64,000 nt of DNA from Lactobacillus selangorensis (GCF_001437205.1 NZ_JQAZ01000002.1:1-64000); one strand, 5' to 3'. Shown: positions 49,819 through 59,657, counted from the stretch's first letter. Notes: generated by a model not told the origin, from the letters alone. Numbers and translations: made by a program.

Positions 49819-52212
49819 CTAGTCAGTGACTTTCCCGACATTATTGACCGGACGCCACTTCCAGTTTTCGACTGCAGGCATATCGGTGCCGTATTCGTCG
49901 ATGTACTGCTTATGCTTAACCAAGGTGTTGCGCATCTTCTGGATGAATTCGCCGCCGATTTTAGCATACTGCGGCATATCAGAAACGGCTTCGATCGACA
50001 AATGATAACGATCAAGGTTGTTCATGACACGCATATCGAATGGTGTCGTGATATCCCCATTTTCTTCGTAACCATGAACATGAACGTTCGTATTCGGACG
50101 GCCGAAGAAGATACTCTTAATCAAATCTTCATAACCATGGAAGGCAAAAATAATCGGTTTGTCTTTGGTGAAGTATTGGACAAATTGTTCATCGGTCAAA
50201 CCACGTGGATTGACGTCTGGACTTTGCAGCTTCAGCAAATCAATGACGTTGATAAACCGAATCTTCATATCTGGGAAGTTTTCATGGAGAATGTCGATTG
50301 CAGCCAAACTTTCCATATTCGGCTCTGTCCCAGCAGCAGCAAACACGATATCAGGCTCTTGACCTTGATCGGTGCTGGCCCAATCGATAATGCCTAACCC
50401 ATCTTGCGCCAAACGAGTGGCTTCATCAATCGTGTAGAATTGCGGCCGTGGCTGTTTCGAAGTAATCAGCAAGTTGATCTTCTCATGACCTTGGAAGACC
50501 AACGGACTAACAGCTAACAAGGAGTTCGCATCAGCGGGCAGATATTCACGAATATATTCCGGCTTCTTTTCAGCCAAATGGGTCAAGATACCTGGGTCCT
50601 GATGGGTGTAACCATTATGATCCTGCTGGAAGCTGGTTGAAGTCGACACTACATTGAGTGATGGAATCGGTTTACGCCAGGATAATTCACTAGCTTTGCG
50701 CAGCCACTTGAAGTGCTGGGTCAGCATCGAATCGACGACCCGTAAGAAAGCTTCGTAACTCGTAAACAGACCATGCCGGCCAGTTAAGGTATACCCTTCC
50801 AAGAATCCTTCGTCCTGATGTTCAGACAATTGCGAATCAATCAAACGGCCTTGCGGAGCCATATCTTCATCGAATGGATCGTGGATCGGTAATTCCCACT
50901 GGCGTTTTGTCGTTTCGAAAATGCCGTACAAACGGTTCGAAGCCGTTTCATCGGGACCGAAGACACGGAAATTATTCGGATTCAATTTGATCAGATCACG
51001 TAAATAATTGGACCAGACGATCATGTCTTGTTTCGTCAGCTTGCCATGTTCGGAATTATCCAAAGCATAGTCGCGATAATCAGGTAAAATCAAATCACGC
51101 TGAGCGTCGCCGCCCGCATTTGTGACGGGGTTGACGGACATCCGTGCATCGCCTTTAGGAGCTAAGGCACGCAGTTCTGGGCGTAAAGTCCCGTTTTCGT
51201 CGAATAATTCTTCCGGCTGGTAAGACTTCATCCAGTTGACCAGATGATCGGCATTCTGCATATCGTTCTGATCGACAGGAATTGGAATCTGATGGGCACG
51301 GAATGAGCCTTCGATCGGCTTGCCGTCCCATTCTTTTGGACCCGTCCAGCCTTTTGGTGAACGGAAGACGATCATTGGCCAGGTGGCAATATGACTATCG
51401 TTGTTATCACGAGCATTCTTTTGAATGGCCTGAATTTCTTCGATAGCTGAATCCATCGCTTTTGCTAATTCCGGATTCATCTTGTCAGGATCGTTACCTT
51501 CGACGAAGTATGGATGCCAGCCCATGCCTTCGAAGAATTTCTGGAGATGTTCATCATCTTCACGGCCTAAAATGGTTGGATTACTGATCTTGTAGCCATT
51601 CAAATGGAGAATCGGCAAAACAGCCCCATCTTTGACTGGGTTGATGAATTTATTCGATTGCCAAGAAGTAGCTAATGGGCCGGTTTCGGCTTCGCCATCG
51701 CCAATGACAACAGCGGCAATTAAATCTGGATTGTCTAAAATAGCACCTGTGCCATGTGATAAGGAATAACCGAGTTCCCCACCTTCATGAATGGAACCTG
51801 GTGTGGTTGGTGCCGCATGTGATGAAATCCCGCCTGGGAATGAGAATTGCTTGAATAATTTCGCCATTCCGGTGGCATCCTGTGAAATAGTCGGATAAAT
51901 ATCACTGTAACTGCCATCAAGGTAGGAATTAGAAACCATGACCTGGCCGCCATGACCTGGTCCTTCAACGTAAAACATGTTCAAACCGTATTTATTGATG
52001 ACACGGTTTAAATGGGTATAAATAAAGTTCTGTCCGGCAATAGTCCCCCAATGGCCTAATGGATGCACTTTAACATCCTCTGGCTTCAATGGCTCCCGTA
52101 ACAAGGGGTCGCCCTTTAAGTAAAGCTGGCCGACAGAAAGATAGTTTGCAGCTGACCAATACTTTTTCATCAGATCAAAATATTCTTGTGAAGAATAATC
52201 AACATCTGCCAT
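49819..52212 (-). CDS. xfp: Xylulose-5-phosphate/fructose-6-phosphate phosphoketolase
   Basis: A 797-residue thiamine-diphosphate enzyme. Phosphoketolase signatures are [20 protein letters not shown] (about residues 48-67), EGPGHGGQV and [28 protein letters not shown], with the ThDP/Mg site [14 protein letters not shown]. It cleaves xylulose 5-phosphate (or fructose 6-phosphate) with phosphate to acetyl phosphate and glyceraldehyde 3-phosphate (or erythrose 4-phosphate), the key step of heterolactic and pentose fermentation. The start at 52212 follows GGGAGGC. A GntR regulator gene precedes it on the same strand; structured elements R11 and R10 follow. Confidence 0.96.
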   Translation of the reverse strand: MADVDYSSQEYFDLMKKYWSAANYLSVGQLYLKGDPLLREPLKPEDVKVHPLGHWGTIAGQNFIYTHLNRVINKYGLNMFYVEGPGHGGQVMVSNSYLDGSYSDIYPTISQDATGMAKLFKQFSFPGGISSHAAPTTPGSIHEGGELGYSLSHGTGAILDNPDLIAAVVIGDGEAETGPLATSWQSNKFINPVKDGAVLPILHLNGYKISNPTILGREDDEHLQKFFEGMGWHPYFVEGNDPDKMNPELAKAMDSAIEEIQAIQKNARDNNDSHIATWPMIVFRSPKGWTGPKEWDGKPIEGSFRAHQIPIPVDQNDMQNADHLVNWMKSYQPEELFDENGTLRPELRALAPKGDARMSVNPVTNAGGDAQRDLILPDYRDYALDNSEHGKLTKQDMIVWSNYLRDLIKLNPNNFRVFGPDETASNRLYGIFETTKRQWELPIHDPFDEDMAPQGRLIDSQLSEHQDEGFLEGYTLTGRHGLFTSYEAFLRVVDSMLTQHFKWLRKASELSWRKPIPSLNVVSTSTSFQQDHNGYTHQDPGILTHLAEKKPEYIREYLPADANSLLAVSPLVFQGHEKINLLITSKQPRPQFYTIDEATRLAQDGLGIIDWASTDQGQEPDIVFAAAGTEPNMESLAAIDILHENFPDMKIRFINVIDLLKLQSPDVNPRGLTDEQFVQYFTKDKPIIFAFHGYEDLIKSIFFGRPNTNVHVHGYEENGDITTPFDMRVMNNLDRYHLSIEAVSDMPQYAKIGGEFIQKMRNTLVKHKQYIDEYGTDMPAVENWKWRPVNNVGKVTD

Positions 52213-52336
52213 AATCAACTTGCCTCCCGTTTCGTTTAAGTTGTTCCTATTATAATCTCTTTAACACGCTTAGCATAACTAGATGCACTCGCAAAGTCAA
52301 CCATTGTTGCCACTGGAACGGACCAATTTCAGATGG

Positions 52337-52370
52337 TTAAAAAAAGCGGCGCCTTAATCATCCAGCGCCA
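52337..52370 (-). terminator. Probable terminator of gntR-type gene
   Basis: GTGGCGC / GCGCCGC stem spanning the stop codon, followed by T7 on the minus strand. Confidence 0.6.
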
Positions 52371-53076
52371 CAAAAGTATTGTATTTCAAATATTGATAAT
52401 GCAGGTGCATTTTTGAAAATTCAAACGGCGTCCCGTCCGCCAAAAAGAAGATGCCTTCCATCACTTCAACGGGCTCGGTCGGCTTCAGCTTCAATTCTGC
52501 TTGATCGTGTTCATTCGACGGCGCCGCATACAAACTCAAAAAGGCCTTTGTCACACGCTGCTGGCGTTCTTTTTCCATATAGTTGAAAATCGAATGTGCG
52601 ACGATATCTTCCGACAATTCCGGCATAATCTTGATTGGAATGTAACTTTTTTCAATCATAAACGGTTGTTGCTTCAAAGCCCGCAGCCGAATAATCTCGT
52701 ACACAAAATCGTCTGGTTTCAAAAACAAATCCTGCTGCAAATCAGCAGACGGACGAGTCACCTCAAACCGAAGCACTTTAATATCAGGATGCTCCCCGTT
52801 TTGTTGAAAACTATCGGTCACACCTAAATTCGAACCAGTGTACGAAAAAATGGTGGCATTCTTCAGGTACAACGGATTGATAAATGTGCCTGAACCACGT
52901 TTTTTAAAGATAATGCCTTTGTCGGCCAATTCGTTCAAAGCCCGTTTGATTGAGCTGCGGCTGACCTGATATTTAGTGCTCAAGGTCCGTTCATCCGGCA
53001 GTTTCATATTTTGAAACTCATCGTGATCGATCCGTTTGCGTAAATCGGTCGCTATTTCTTGATAGATCAGTGTCAC
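52354..53076 (-). CDS. GntR-family regulator with UTRA effector domain
   Basis: A 240-residue regulator of the HutC subfamily. The N-terminal winged helix (residues 1-66) has LIYQEIATDLRKRIDH, LPDERTLSTKYQVSRSSIKRALNELADKGII and KRGSGTFI. The C-terminal UTRA domain (about 90-235) binds a small ligand, often a phosphosugar. The start is GTG at 53076, 7 nt after GGGAGGG. It is divergent from aspD and upstream of xfp; either could be its target. The palindrome at 53125-53139 lies in the divergent promoter region. Confidence 0.88.
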   Translation of the reverse strand: MTLIYQEIATDLRKRIDHDEFQNMKLPDERTLSTKYQVSRSSIKRALNELADKGIIFKKRGSGTFINPLYLKNATIFSYTGSNLGVTDSFQQNGEHPDIKVLRFEVTRPSADLQQDLFLKPDDFVYEIIRLRALKQQPFMIEKSYIPIKIMPELSEDIVAHSIFNYMEKERQQRVTKAFLSLYAAPSNEHDQAELKLKPTEPVEVMEGIFFLADGTPFEFSKMHLHYQYLKYNTFVALDD

Positions 53077-53124
53077 GCTTTTCCCTCCCAAAGTGATTTC
53101 TCATTCATGGTACTCTCTGAACGC

Positions 53125-53139
53125 CACTTTGGCAAAGTG
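53125..53139. promoter_or_regulatory. Candidate operator between gntR-type gene and aspD
   Basis: Perfect dyad CACTTT-GGC-AAAGTG about 50 bp upstream of the GntR start. A second dyad, ATTGGC / GCCAAT, lies at 53253-53281 in front of aspD. Nothing else was seen in the 276-bp gap. Confidence 0.5.
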
Positions 53140-53352
53140 CACATGCGTTTTTAAAGGCAGAAACGGCTCCCCCGAACCATTCCCTCTAGGTCACTATCAT
53201 GATGGAAAGACAGCGTTGCTTCGTTTCTACCCTCAATTTACAAAAGGTCGGGATTGGCTGTAAAGTTTTTTAACCGCCAATTAGCGTCTGAAGTGCGTTC
53301 TGGTGCTTTTTGCGTTATGCTGGTAGTGCTAATTGAAACATTGGAGGGAATA

Positions 53353-54960
53353 ATGATGTCGTCACGTTCCGATCGTGAGAAACAAGTTGAAAAATTAAGT
53401 GCGTTTACCATTTCGGCTGGCATGTCCAAGCTGGCTCAGGAAAGCAGTGCTCATTCGTTTTTGAATGCGAGCCGTGGCAATCCGAATTGGATCAACACAA
53501 AAGCCCGCTTGGCATTTGCTCGTTTAGTCCAATTTGGGGCCCAAGAATCGCAGCGCACCCTGCATCGTGGCGATTTGGCCGGTTATGTTCAGCAGGAAGG
53601 CATTGCACAGCGCTTTTTAGACTTTCTGCAGCCAAACGATGCCACTGATCAATTTCTGCAGCAGAGCTATACCTATTTAACCGACACTTTATCCATGGAT
53701 GGCGACACAGCCATTAAAGGGTTGATCGATGGCGTTATCGGCAATAATTATCCAGCGCCAAGCCGCAGTTTGTCCGTTGTCGAACCCATTTTGAATCACT
53801 ATCTCGAAAAGAACTTATATCATGGGGTGCCGTTAGCCGATACGACTGAAGTGTTCCCAACCGAAGGCGGTACAGCAGCGATTGTCTACCTTTTTCATGC
53901 CCTGCGTGAAAACCACCTCATCAATCCCGGCGACAAAATTGCAATCAATGCGCCGATTTTTACACCCTATCTTGAAATTCCGACCTTGAATGATTACGAA
54001 CTGGTTGAACTCGATTTAACCTCGACCGCTGAAAATCATTGGGAAATCGACAGTCGCCAGATCGCCAAGCTGGCTGACCCGTCAATCAAACTTTTCATTA
54101 CCGTTAATCCGTCGAATCCCGGTTCGATGGCGATGACGCCGCAAGCCCTATCTGAATTGCAAGCGGCTGTTGCGAAAAATCCCAATCTGATGATTGTTAC
54201 CGATGACGTTTATGCCACCTTTGCCGATCATTTCCAGTCGATTTATGCGGTGCTGCCATATAATACCCTGCTGGTTTATTCCTTCTCGAAATTATATGGT
54301 GCAACCGGTTGGCGGGTCGGTTTAGTCGCTGCCCATGACAAAAACGTCTACGACCAGCTGATTCATGAAAAATCGGCCGCTATCCATGAACGAATGGGCA
54401 AACGTTACGGTCGGATTGCTTTGCATCCTGAAGAAATGAAATTCATCGACAGAATGGTCGCTGATAGTCGCAGCATCGGCCTTTATCACACTTCAGGTCT
54501 GTCAACGCCGCAACAAGTCATGATGGCTCTCTTCAGTTTAACCAACCTCGTCTGCGGCGACCAGCCTGACCCGTACATCACGGCTTCTAAGAAGCTGATT
54601 AACGATCGTTACCGGGATTTCTTTGATGCACTCGAAATTCCAGCCAACGAAAGTCCGCATAATACCAAATATTATGCCCTGATCAACATTTATAAACTGG
54701 CGGCCATTCGTTACGATCAGGCCTTTGCCGATTATCTCAAAGAAAATTATGAGGAGATCGACTTCGGCATGCGGCTCGCCGAAATGCATGGCACCGTATT
54801 GATGGATGGCACCGGATTCGGTGCTCAAGCTGGTACGCTGCGGGTTTCACAGGCTAACTTGGCCAATCCCGATTATCGGGTCATCGCCAAGAATATTCTG
54901 AAATTATTGGATGCCTATCATGCCCATTATTTGGCGGCACAAAAAGACGGGAACCACTAA
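53353..54960 (+). CDS. aspD: Bifunctional aspartate aminotransferase / L-aspartate 4-decarboxylase
   Basis: A 535-residue PLP enzyme of fold type I, longer than ordinary aminotransferases because of an extra N-terminal segment (residues 1-120), as in AspD. PLP lysine is Lys313 in YSFSKLYGATGWRVG, the pyridine-nitrogen Asp is in VTDDVYATF (about 283-291), and NPSNPGSM is conserved. It converts L-aspartate to L-alanine and CO2, using up a proton. The partner exchanger AspT is not beside it. The start follows GGAGGG; a second ATG three bases later is also possible. Confidence 0.93.
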   Translation: MMSSRSDREKQVEKLSAFTISAGMSKLAQESSAHSFLNASRGNPNWINTKARLAFARLVQFGAQESQRTLHRGDLAGYVQQEGIAQRFLDFLQPNDATDQFLQQSYTYLTDTLSMDGDTAIKGLIDGVIGNNYPAPSRSLSVVEPILNHYLEKNLYHGVPLADTTEVFPTEGGTAAIVYLFHALRENHLINPGDKIAINAPIFTPYLEIPTLNDYELVELDLTSTAENHWEIDSRQIAKLADPSIKLFITVNPSNPGSMAMTPQALSELQAAVAKNPNLMIVTDDVYATFADHFQSIYAVLPYNTLLVYSFSKLYGATGWRVGLVAAHDKNVYDQLIHEKSAAIHERMGKRYGRIALHPEEMKFIDRMVADSRSIGLYHTSGLSTPQQVMMALFSLTNLVCGDQPDPYITASKKLINDRYRDFFDALEIPANESPHNTKYYALINIYKLAAIRYDQAFADYLKENYEEIDFGMRLAEMHGTVLMDGTGFGAQAGTLRVSQANLANPDYRVIAKNILKLLDAYHAHYLAAQKDGNH

Positions 54961-55041
54961 TTTTAAACATTTTTTACAATACATTTATCCGTTAAAATGT
55001 TATGATGAAAGCGAATTAGTAAATAGATGGAGGGTTATGCC

Positions 55042-55467
55042 ATGTTTAAGAAAAACAAACAAATTGTCAAAGTCGATAAAAAGCATCCGATCCGGTTTGC
55101 CTTTGCAACCTTATTAGGAATCGGGATTGGTTACAGTGCTTCAGCTTATATGAAGATGAAGCAGAATCAGCAGGAAGAAGACGATGCCTTCGACGATGAT
55201 TTTGACTTCGATACCGATGAAGATAATTTCGACGATGACTCCGAACCAGCAACAACTTCATGGACTGAATCCGTTGCTGTGCGTGCGCCACGCGGCACAA
55301 TGCCAACCCAATACAGCGGCACAGCACCACGCAAGCATAAGAATGTTTTAAGCCATCCTGGCCGCAACGCTGACAAGCCGCATGCAAGCCGCCCAAAGAA
55401 GGCTGCTGCAAGCAGTGTTGTTCATGAACAAAAGAACGATAACAAAGCTAAAAAAGCAACAAAATAA
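55042..55467 (+). CDS. Membrane-anchored protein with acidic tract and basic tail
   Basis: A 141-residue protein. A basic N-terminus (MFKKNKQIVKVDKKHP) precedes one transmembrane helix (about residues 18-36, FAFATLLGIGIGYSASAYM). An acidic low-complexity run follows at about 44-66 (DDDFDFDTDEDNFDDD core), and the C-terminal tail is rich in Lys/Ala/Ser. It is predicted disordered outside the helix. The opposite charge blocks could self-associate or bind wall polymers; function unknown. The start at 55042 follows GGAGGG. Confidence 0.7.
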   Translation: MFKKNKQIVKVDKKHPIRFAFATLLGIGIGYSASAYMKMKQNQQEEDDAFDDDFDFDTDEDNFDDDSEPATTSWTESVAVRAPRGTMPTQYSGTAPRKHKNVLSHPGRNADKPHASRPKKAAASSVVHEQKNDNKAKKATK

Positions 55468-55477
55468 TTTCATTTTT

Positions 55478-55513
55478 AAAAGGACTGCGACTAAATTGCC
55501 GCAGTCCTTTTTT
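55478..55513 (+). terminator. Terminator
   Basis: AAAAGGACTGC / GCAGTCCTTTTTT stem after the acidic-tract protein gene. Confidence 0.92.
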
Positions 55514-55608
55514 GAATGCCATAAAGCGTTTTTTACCTGCTATGATTGCTTTCGGCATAGAATGAAGATAGAATGAAGGTGAAAAAATAATAGAAAGAAG
55601 CGATTCTG

Positions 55609-57732
55609 ATGGCAAACGATCCATTTGGTTTTGATGATTTCGATGATTTATTTAATCAGCTGGGCGGCTTTAATGACAATCCCAATATCCGCCGCAGCAT
55701 CAACGGTGTCCCAATTGATTCGGCCCGCCAGGCACAGGCAGCTCAAGCAGCTCAGCAACAGCAGCAAGCTCAGAATGGCCAGCAGCAGAGCATTCTCCAG
55801 CAATTCGGTGTCGATGTGACCAAAGAAGCTGAAGATGGCAAGCTCGACCCGGTGATTGGCCGTGACGATGAAATCAAACAAGCAATTGAGGTTTTGAATC
55901 GCCGGACAAAGAACAATCCCGTTTTAATTGGGGAAGCCGGTGTCGGCAAAACGGCCGTCGTTGAAGGTCTGGCTCAAAAAATCGTCAACTCCGACGTACC
56001 GCAAAAATTGATTGGCAAACGAATTATCCGGCTAGATGTCGTATCACTCGTCCAAGATACCGGGATTCGGGGGCAGTTTGAAAAGCGGCTCCAAGACTTG
56101 CTGAAGGAGTTAAAAGACAATCCTGACATTATCCTCTTCATCGATGAAATCCATGAAATCATGGGTGCTGGCGATGCTGAAGGCGGCATGGATGCCGGTA
56201 ATGTTTTGAAACCAGCCTTAGCACGTGGCGATATTCAATTGATTGGTGCAACCACTTTGAATGAATACCGGCAAATCGAAAAAGATCCAGCCTTAGCCCG
56301 CCGCTTCCAGCCCGTCATGGTCAACGAACCAAGTGCCAAGGATACTTTGAAGATTTTGAAAGGCTTGCAGCCGAAATATGAAGAATATCACCATGTTCAT
56401 TACACAGATGGCGCTTTAAAAGCATGCGTTACCCTTTCGCAGCGTTACATTCAAGACAGATTTTTGCCGGATAAGGCGATCGATTTGATGGATGAATCTG
56501 GGGCCAAGAAGAATCTGACCATCCAGCCGATCAGCCCTGAAAATATCGACAAACAAATCACAGAATTGTCCGCTAAAAAAGATCAGGCTTCTGCTGAGGA
56601 AGACTTCGAAAAAGCGGCTCAATACCGTGACCAGATTGACAAATTAAATCAGCAGCGTCAGAACAAGATTGACGCCAGCCAAAAGCCGGAAGTCACTGCA
56701 CGTGATATTGCCAATATCATTGAACAAAAGACGGGTATTCCCGTTGGCGATCTCCAAGAAAAAGAAAGCCATCAGCTCGAAGACCTTGAACCAGACCTGG
56801 AAAAAGAAGTCATTGGCCAGAATCAGGCCATTCAGGAAGTTTCTGACGCCTTGATTCGTAATCGAGCCGGCTTCAATCAGTCTGGGCGTCCCATCGGTTC
56901 GTTCTTATTCGTCGGCCCGACTGGGGTTGGGAAAACTGAATTGGCCAAACAGCTCGCCAAAGAATTGTTCGGCACCGAAGATTCGATGATTCGAATCGAT
57001 ATGTCTGAATATCAGGATAAGTCCAGCATTTCCAAGCTGATTGGTTCGGCTCCTGGCTATATCGGTTACGAAGAAGCCGGTCAGTTGACTGAACAAGTCC
57101 GTCGGCATCCATACAGCCTCGTCCTGCTCGATGAAGTTGAGAAAGCACATCCAGATGTCATGCACCTCTTCCTGCAGATTCTCGATGACGGACGTCTGAC
57201 CGATTCGCAGGGTCGTGTTGTCAGTTTCAAAGATACAATCATTATCATGACTTCAAACGCTGGGGTTGGCCCAGACGGCAAGATGCCGGATCAGCCGCTG
57301 ATTGATACCTTGAAGAACTACTTCAAGCCGGAATTTCTGAACCGGTTCGATGGCATCGTTGAATTCAATCCGCTGACAAAAGATGACCTGATTCAGATTG
57401 TCAATTTGATGCTCGACAACGTCAACAAAATGGTCCAGAACAAGGGCATTCGAATCGATGTCACCAAACCCGCCAAAGACAAACTGGTCGAAATGGGCTA
57501 TGAGCCAACGCTAGGGGCTCGTCCATTGCGCCGGGTCATTCAAAACCAGATTGAAACGCCAGTAGCTCGCTACATCTTGAAACATCCAGATGTAAAGACA
57601 ATCCAGATGGGCGTCAAGGGCGATAAAATCGTTGTCGAAGACAAAGCAGCAAAAGACGATTCAAAGTCTGATTCCGATTTACCGGAAACTGAAAAGCCCG
57701 ATTCAAGCAAAGAAACAGAATTAGGCGACTAA
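55609..57732 (+). CDS. clpL: ClpL-type ATP-dependent disaggregase
   Basis: A 707-residue HSP100 ATPase. A short Gln/Ala-rich N-terminus (residues 1-65) replaces the Clp N domain. AAA1 has Walker A GEAGVGKT (109-116) and Walker B ILFIDE. A short coiled coil/UVR-like region lies at about 320-355. AAA2 has Walker A GPTGVGKT (436-443) and [12 protein letters not shown]. The ClpP-binding IGF-type loop is absent near [11 protein letters not shown], as expected for ClpL, which works without ClpP in heat and acid stress. No CtsR heptad repeats were found upstream. The RBS is GAAAGAAG, rather weak. Confidence 0.94.
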   Translation: MANDPFGFDDFDDLFNQLGGFNDNPNIRRSINGVPIDSARQAQAAQAAQQQQQAQNGQQQSILQQFGVDVTKEAEDGKLDPVIGRDDEIKQAIEVLNRRTKNNPVLIGEAGVGKTAVVEGLAQKIVNSDVPQKLIGKRIIRLDVVSLVQDTGIRGQFEKRLQDLLKELKDNPDIILFIDEIHEIMGAGDAEGGMDAGNVLKPALARGDIQLIGATTLNEYRQIEKDPALARRFQPVMVNEPSAKDTLKILKGLQPKYEEYHHVHYTDGALKACVTLSQRYIQDRFLPDKAIDLMDESGAKKNLTIQPISPENIDKQITELSAKKDQASAEEDFEKAAQYRDQIDKLNQQRQNKIDASQKPEVTARDIANIIEQKTGIPVGDLQEKESHQLEDLEPDLEKEVIGQNQAIQEVSDALIRNRAGFNQSGRPIGSFLFVGPTGVGKTELAKQLAKELFGTEDSMIRIDMSEYQDKSSISKLIGSAPGYIGYEEAGQLTEQVRRHPYSLVLLDEVEKAHPDVMHLFLQILDDGRLTDSQGRVVSFKDTIIIMTSNAGVGPDGKMPDQPLIDTLKNYFKPEFLNRFDGIVEFNPLTKDDLIQIVNLMLDNVNKMVQNKGIRIDVTKPAKDKLVEMGYEPTLGARPLRRVIQNQIETPVARYILKHPDVKTIQMGVKGDKIVVEDKAAKDDSKSDSDLPETEKPDSSKETELGD

Positions 57733-57734
57733 CA

Positions 57735-57856
57735 GAGTGCGGCACAAAACGCTTTGACCGCAAGTCTTAAAGAAAGTTCAGACAAATTCTGTCTTCTGAA
57801 TTTAGTCTGAACTGACTTAAACGCAGCGGTCAGTTTTGTGACACACGTTTCAATCA
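57735..57856 (+). repeat. Structured intergenic element (copy R8)
   Basis: The best-preserved copy. Begins GAGTGCGGCACAAAACGC. Nested perfect arms: CACAAAAC / GTTTTGTG, TGACCGC / GCGGTCA, AAGTC / GACTT, GTTCAGAC (57776-57783) / GTCTGAAC (57805-57812), and apical AAATTC / GAATTT. It starts two bases after the clpL stop codon. Confidence 0.85.
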
Positions 57857-57896
57857 GAGTGCGGCACAGAACGTTTTGACCGCAATAATAAACGTG
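57857..57896 (+). repeat. Structured element, left-end fragment (R9)
   Basis: GAGTGCGGCACAGAACGTTT then TGACCGCAATAA repeats the first 35 bp of R8 directly after it, then runs into a terminator. Confidence 0.7.
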
Positions 57897-57932
57897 AAAA
57901 AAGACTAACGAAAAATTTCGTTAGTCTTTTTT
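57897..57932. terminator. Bidirectional terminator overlapping convergent stop codon
   Basis: AAGACTAACGAAA / TTTCGTTAGTCTT stem with A6/T6 flanks. The stop codon of the minus-strand gene (57921-57923) is inside the stem. Confidence 0.92.
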
Positions 57933-58256
57933 GTGATTCTGATGCCAAAATGCCAGCCACGCACAAAACGGACTGGTGACCAGCAAAATGAAATTGGCTG
58001 CGAACAAAATCACTGTTGTCAGTACGTTGCGCTGTCTGGATGCTGTCTGTGCCTCTGTCCGTGTCCATTTGCGCAGCCACGGTGCGGCCCAATTGCGAAA
58101 CGTCGGATATAAAAAAAGATACATCGCCGTCCACAAAATGTCGCTGTTCAGCAGCTGCAGCCACCCTACGTTCCGTTGACTGAAATGAATCGTCAACAGT
58201 AACACTGCCCATGGCCAAAAGCCTTGTCGCCAGTAACGCCGCCAATATTTCTGCAT
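57921..58256 (-). CDS. Membrane protein of unknown function
   Basis: A 111-residue protein, start ATG at 58256, 8 nt after GGGAGG. Hydrophobic helices lie at about residues 13-25, 36-52 and 78-102, with a Trp- and Arg-rich segment between (RNWAAPWLRKWTRTEAQ). No family was recognised. A longer minus-strand frame over the same region (57850-58497) lacks a ribosome site and is rejected. The last codons lie in the shared terminator stem. Confidence 0.65.
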   Translation of the reverse strand: MQKYWRRYWRQGFWPWAVLLLTIHFSQRNVGWLQLLNSDILWTAMYLFLYPTFRNWAAPWLRKWTRTEAQTASRQRNVLTTVILFAANFILLVTSPFCAWLAFWHQNHKKD

Positions 58257-58350
58257 CAAGTCGCCCTCCCATCTTTATTGTGCCACAATCAGTGATACGA
58301 GTAAAAAAAGTTTCACTTGAATTCGCTTTCTTTGCTTTTAAAACGGGATT

Positions 58351-58407
58351 TGTTACAGACTTGTGACAAAATGACAAAAGCCTTTTAAACTGTAACTTTT
58401 CTGCGAC
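58351..58407 (+). promoter_or_regulatory. WalR-box-like repeats upstream of Apf-like gene
   Basis: TGTTAC-N5-TGTGAC (58351-58367) and TGTAAC-N5-TGCGAC (58391-58407). The WalR (YycF) consensus is TGTWAH-N5-TGTWAH, so each pair has one full and one partial half-site. TATACT at 58429-58434 is a possible -10. Control by the WalRK cell-wall system is an inference that fits the wall-hydrolase product. Confidence 0.5.
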
Positions 58408-58521
58408 AGGATTGACATTCTTAAGTTGTATACTGCTCCTTGTAATCAGGTAATGGGGAAAAAGCCTGAACGCAATGCAAACATTAACCAAGTACAAACT
58501 ATTTTACAAGGAGTGGGGAAT

Positions 58522-59169
58522 TTGAGTAAACGAATCAAATCGATGTTGATCACGACCGGGGCAGCCGTTTCATTATTCGCAGTTTCTGCGCAAGCGACCC
58601 AAGCCGCAACGGTTACGGTTCAATCAGGAGATACACTTTGGGGTTATTCACAAAAGTATGACGTTTCGCTCGATCGGATCGTCCAAGCAAACGGAATCGA
58701 TTTAACGGATTATCTGCTGTTACCTGGGCAAACAATCACAATCCCAGATGCGACGACAACCGCACCTCAGTCGACTCAAGTGCAGGCTGCGACAACGACA
58801 CAAACAGTTCAGCCAGCCGTTCAAGCAACGACTCAGACTGTTCAGCAGCCTGCCGCACAACCAGCAGTCACTACTCAAACAACCACCGCACCAGCAGCCG
58901 CAACCGCTTCGTCTGATTCAACTGCTGCAACCGATAGTTTGTCCACTTCCGATTCAGCCGCCAAGGCTTGGATCGCCAACAAAGAATCCGGCGGTTCTTA
59001 CAGTGCTAACAACGGCGCTTATGTCGGCAAGTATCAATTAAGTGCTTCTTACTTAAACGGCGATTATTCAGCCGCCAACCAGGAACGAGCCGCTGATCAA
59101 TACGTTACCAGCAAGTATGGTTCATGGTCAGCTGCACAATCCTTCTGGGAATCCAACGGTTACTATTAA
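58522..59169 (+). CDS. LysM wall protein with Apf/transglycosylase-like C-terminal domain
   Basis: A 215-residue secreted protein. TTG start 7 nt after AAGGAGTGGGG; signal peptide residues 1-29 ending AQATQA. One LysM module (about 30-75: TVQSGDTLWGYSQKYDVSL...LLPGQTITIP). A Thr/Gln/Ala/Pro-rich linker covers about 78-150. The C-terminal domain is AKAWIANKESGGSYSANNGA then YVGKYQLSASYLNGDYSAAN, the aggregation-promoting-factor fold with the catalytic-type Glu in NKESGG. It is expected to bind and cleave peptidoglycan at the surface. The leader of about 80 nt is long. Confidence 0.9.
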   Translation: MSKRIKSMLITTGAAVSLFAVSAQATQAATVTVQSGDTLWGYSQKYDVSLDRIVQANGIDLTDYLLLPGQTITIPDATTTAPQSTQVQAATTTQTVQPAVQATTQTVQQPAAQPAVTTQTTTAPAAATASSDSTAATDSLSTSDSAAKAWIANKESGGSYSANNGAYVGKYQLSASYLNGDYSAANQERAADQYVTSKYGSWSAAQSFWESNGYY

Positions 59170-59182
59170 AAGAATAAAAGAT

Positions 59183-59211
59183 AACGGCCGCACAACTGTG
59201 AGGCCGTTTTT
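59183..59211 (+). terminator. Terminator of Apf-like gene
   Basis: AACGGCC / GGCCGTT stem followed by TTTTAT. Confidence 0.85.
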
Positions 59212-59263
59212 ATATGCCATTTTGAATTTGCATGCTAGAATAAGAATAAAAGAGGATGAGCAT

Positions 59264-59644
59264 ATGTCACAAGACATCATTTCATACACACAATTGCAAG
59301 CCGATTATAACGAAACAATCCCGGCCCCATTGCGTTTGCCTGATTCTGTTCAGGAAGGGATTCATGTTTATAATCATTTCGAACCGATTCAGCTGTCATT
59401 AGTCGTTACCAATGGCAAAGTCGAAAAGATCATTTTGCAAAGTACTTTAGTCGATACGAATTCTTATTATCAGATTCTGGCCAACCTTTCCCGTGTGCTC
59501 AAACTCGATTACGAACCCATCGAAAAGAGCGCCGAACAAGCGGCCACGCTTGAAAAAGATAACAGTGTCACCGTTAACGATCTCGAAATCATTAACGATG
59601 TTCCAGCCGTCAACCATATCATCACGACGATTCAGAAAGCTTAA
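59264..59644 (+). CDS. Conserved cytoplasmic protein of unknown function
   Basis: A 126-residue protein with mixed alpha/beta composition: MSQDIISYTQLQADYNETIP, a central beta stretch IQLSLVVTNGKVEKIILQSTL, and the C-terminal VTVNDLEIINDVPAVNHIITT. No motif or membrane segment. An extended -10 TGCTAGAAT lies about 30 bp before the start; the RBS is AGAGGATGAG. It ends at a terminator shared with the RpiR-type gene. Confidence 0.7.
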   Translation: MSQDIISYTQLQADYNETIPAPLRLPDSVQEGIHVYNHFEPIQLSLVVTNGKVEKIILQSTLVDTNSYYQILANLSRVLKLDYEPIEKSAEQAATLEKDNSVTVNDLEIINDVPAVNHIITTIQKA

Positions 59645-59657
59645 TCAATAATAGCGC

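Noticed and set aside
57850-58497. A 215-codon minus-strand frame over the 57.9-58.5 kb region
   Set aside because: It has no ribosome site, runs through the divergent promoter of the Apf-like gene and the R9 repeat. The 111-residue frame at 57921-58256 has a GGGAGG site and membrane helices.
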